Below, one piece after another: positions 63,186 through 64,000 of a DNA stretch of 64,000 nt (positions are counted from its first letter, which is position 1; each line of letters starts with the position of its first letter). The notes under the pieces are model-generated. The model saw only the letters and a program-made list of their open reading frames with translations, was not told where the DNA came from and made no database searches. Source of the DNA: Asticcacaulis currens (GTDB lineage Bacteria > Pseudomonadota > Alphaproteobacteria > Caulobacterales > Caulobacteraceae); assembly GCF_028550395.1 (NCBI RefSeq), contig NZ_JAQQKW010000006.1, positions 204,995 to 268,994 of the forward strand. The letters are read 5' to 3'. The position numbers and the translations under genes were made by a program.

Positions 63186-63464
63186 ATGACGACCAAAGCT
63201 GAACTCGTGGCCGCCATTGCCGATCAGGCGGGCCTGACCAAGGAACAAGCCAAGAAGGCCGTTGACGCCTTCACCGACTCCGTCGTGGACGCCCTGAAAA
63301 AGGGTGAAGAAGTCCGCCTCGTCGGCTTCGGCACCTTCCTCGCTGTGAAGCGCGAAGCCGGCACGGCCCGTAACCCGCGCACCGGCGAAACCGTGTCGCG
63401 TCCGGCTTCCGTCACCGCGCGCTTCCGCGTTGGCGAAGGCCTGAAGAACGCCCTGAACGGCTAA
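63186..63464 (+). CDS. hup: DNA-binding protein HU
   Basis: HU bends and compacts DNA as a dimer. The 92-residue protein starts MTTKAELVAAIADQAGLTKEQAKKAVDAF, has LVGFGTFLAVKREAGTARNPRTGETV with the DNA-binding beta arm, and ends FRVGEGLKNALNG. GGGAGAAACTT precedes the ATG at 63186. It follows lon in the usual order and ends in a terminator. Confidence 0.96.
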   Translation: MTTKAELVAAIADQAGLTKEQAKKAVDAFTDSVVDALKKGEEVRLVGFGTFLAVKREAGTARNPRTGETVSRPASVTARFRVGEGLKNALNG

Positions 63465-63505
63465 TACCACTCACAGAATTTAAGCCGAAACGGCTTGACT
63501 TCGGG

Positions 63506-63540
63506 ACCGGAGGTTGGCATTGACCGGCCTCCGGTTTTTT
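63506..63540 (+). terminator. Intrinsic terminator after hup
   Basis: ACCGGAGG (63506-63513) pairs with CCTCCGGT (63528-63535), then a T-run. It lies about 40 bases after the hup stop, before tRNA-Val. Confidence 0.85.
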
Positions 63541-63560
63541 ATGTCCGGTCCCCTGTGGAG

Positions 63561-63636
63561 GGGCGATTAGCTCAGCTGGCAGAGCGGCTCGTTTACACCG
63601 AGTAGGTCGGCGGTTCGATCCCGTCATCGCCCACCA
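63561..63636 (+). tRNA. tRNA-Val (anticodon TAC)
   Basis: A full 76-base cloverleaf with encoded CCA. The acceptor stem is GGGCGAT/ATCGCCC, the anticodon TAC is at 63594-63596, and the T-arm has GGTTCGATCC. The integrase-like open frame begins about 215 bases after its 3' end, so this gene is a candidate attachment site. Confidence 0.96.
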
Positions 63637-63850
63637 AATACCTGAATTAAATCAAGTATTTACCGAAAATCGACAGAATGGGCCTCCGGGTTGCCCCGAT
63701 GTGTATCACCACACGATCCCGGAACAGTCGTTTTACCCTGTAGAATCAAACACTAAGGCATCCGAAAGTGTTGCCCCGTTTTGTAGCACCAGTGTGCCAA
63801 GCAGGGCTGTCAGACTGTTTGGTGATCGTCGGCCGACATCATCTTCAAAA
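63637..63850. other. Candidate island junction between tRNA-Val and the integrase-like frame
   Basis: No separate gene. AAATACCTGAATT and AAATCAAGTATTT form an imperfect palindrome just after the tRNA. GTTGCCCCG(N)3TGTANCACCA occurs twice as an imperfect direct repeat (63690-63711 and 63770-63791), 80 bases apart. These could be recombinase or accessory-factor sites; the junction idea is inference. Confidence 0.4.
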
Positions 63851-64000
63851 ATGACATCCAAACCATCGATGCGCGGTTCGTCGAAACCGTCTGGGATGGT
63901 CGATACAGATCGGCCGGAAAATGACAGGCGCGCATCATCCCGCCAAAAGCATGGGATGTTCGTCAGGGGACGGTCATTCTATGTTCGATGGAAAGTGCCC
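63851..64000 (+). CDS. N-terminus of a site-specific tyrosine recombinase (integrase), cut by the window edge
   Basis: From the ATG at 63851 the frame is open for 50 codons to the end of the window. It starts with a polar Ser/Arg/Asp-rich stretch and then reads KHGMFVRGRSFYVRWKVP. The pattern of a short basic strand with FYVRWKVP is that of the DUF6538-type N-terminal domain of phage and island integrases, which often read RRGxxYYFRRRVP. The catalytic domain lies outside the window. The frame is also open upstream as far as the tRNA, so the true start could be earlier (for example GTG 63794). Position directly behind tRNA-Val supports an integrase. Confidence 0.55.
   Translation, partial: MTSKPSMRGSSKPSGMVDTDRPENDRRASSRQKHGMFVRGRSFYVRWKVP

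Overview
The window is a dense, GC-rich bacterial chromosome segment, almost certainly from an alphaproteobacterium of the Caulobacteraceae. An Asticcacaulis-like organism is my inference from protein flavour and gene order; no 16S gene is present to confirm it. Supporting features are the gene order fabD-fabG-acpP-fabF-mltG-yicC-gmk, rpsF-rpsR-rplI, lon-hup, an iscR-led SUF operon, a bactofilin paired with an M23 peptidase, a TorF-type porin and two large secreted S9 peptidases. I count 64 protein genes (two cut by the window edges) and four tRNA genes.

Layout. 1-9500: 3' end of metG, a DUF805 protein, tRNA-Gly and tRNA-Tyr, rlmB overlapping a methyltransferase tail to tail, a TerC-type membrane protein, small membrane proteins, a dipeptidyl-peptidase IV-like enzyme, a DUF2807 beta-repeat protein and a slipin. 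9600-16300: tRNA-Trp, secE, nusG, rplK, rplA, rplJ and rplL. This normally continuous cluster is split by opposite-strand genes and repeats, and rpoB and rpoC do not follow. 16480-24270: a YihY protein, bactofilin plus M23 peptidase, a 1-Cys peroxiredoxin, and a 1410-residue AsmA/YhdP-like protein. 24500-27830: tyrS divergent from anmK, then an alpha/beta hydrolase whose nucleophile is changed. 28030-35400: the SUF Fe-S assembly operon (iscR, a cysteine desulfurase, sufB, an unknown ORF, sufC, sufD, sufS, sufT, sufA). 35400-45000: two paralogous small proteins, an acyltransferase, a GGDEF protein, a DEAD-box helicase, parE, a porin and an ammonium transporter. 45200-49400: glnB-glnA, rpsF-rpsR-rplI and a secreted peroxiredoxin. 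49500-57800: an S9 peptidase, then the fatty-acid synthesis run into mltG, yicC and gmk. 58000-63500: a lipoprotein cytochrome c, a small unknown protein, threonine aldolase, lon (with a heat-shock promoter) and hup.

The right edge holds tRNA-Val followed by an open frame that reads like the N-terminus of a tyrosine integrase. This suggests the window stops just inside a mobile island inserted at that tRNA.

Intergenic DNA is rich in small inverted-repeat elements of at least three families, each present more than once. I found no CRISPR array, rRNA operon or complete insertion sequence. I did not find a clearly new multi-gene system. The best leads are the island edge, the unknown ORF inside the SUF operon, the serine-less hydrolase, the IscR with unusual cysteine spacing and the repeat families.
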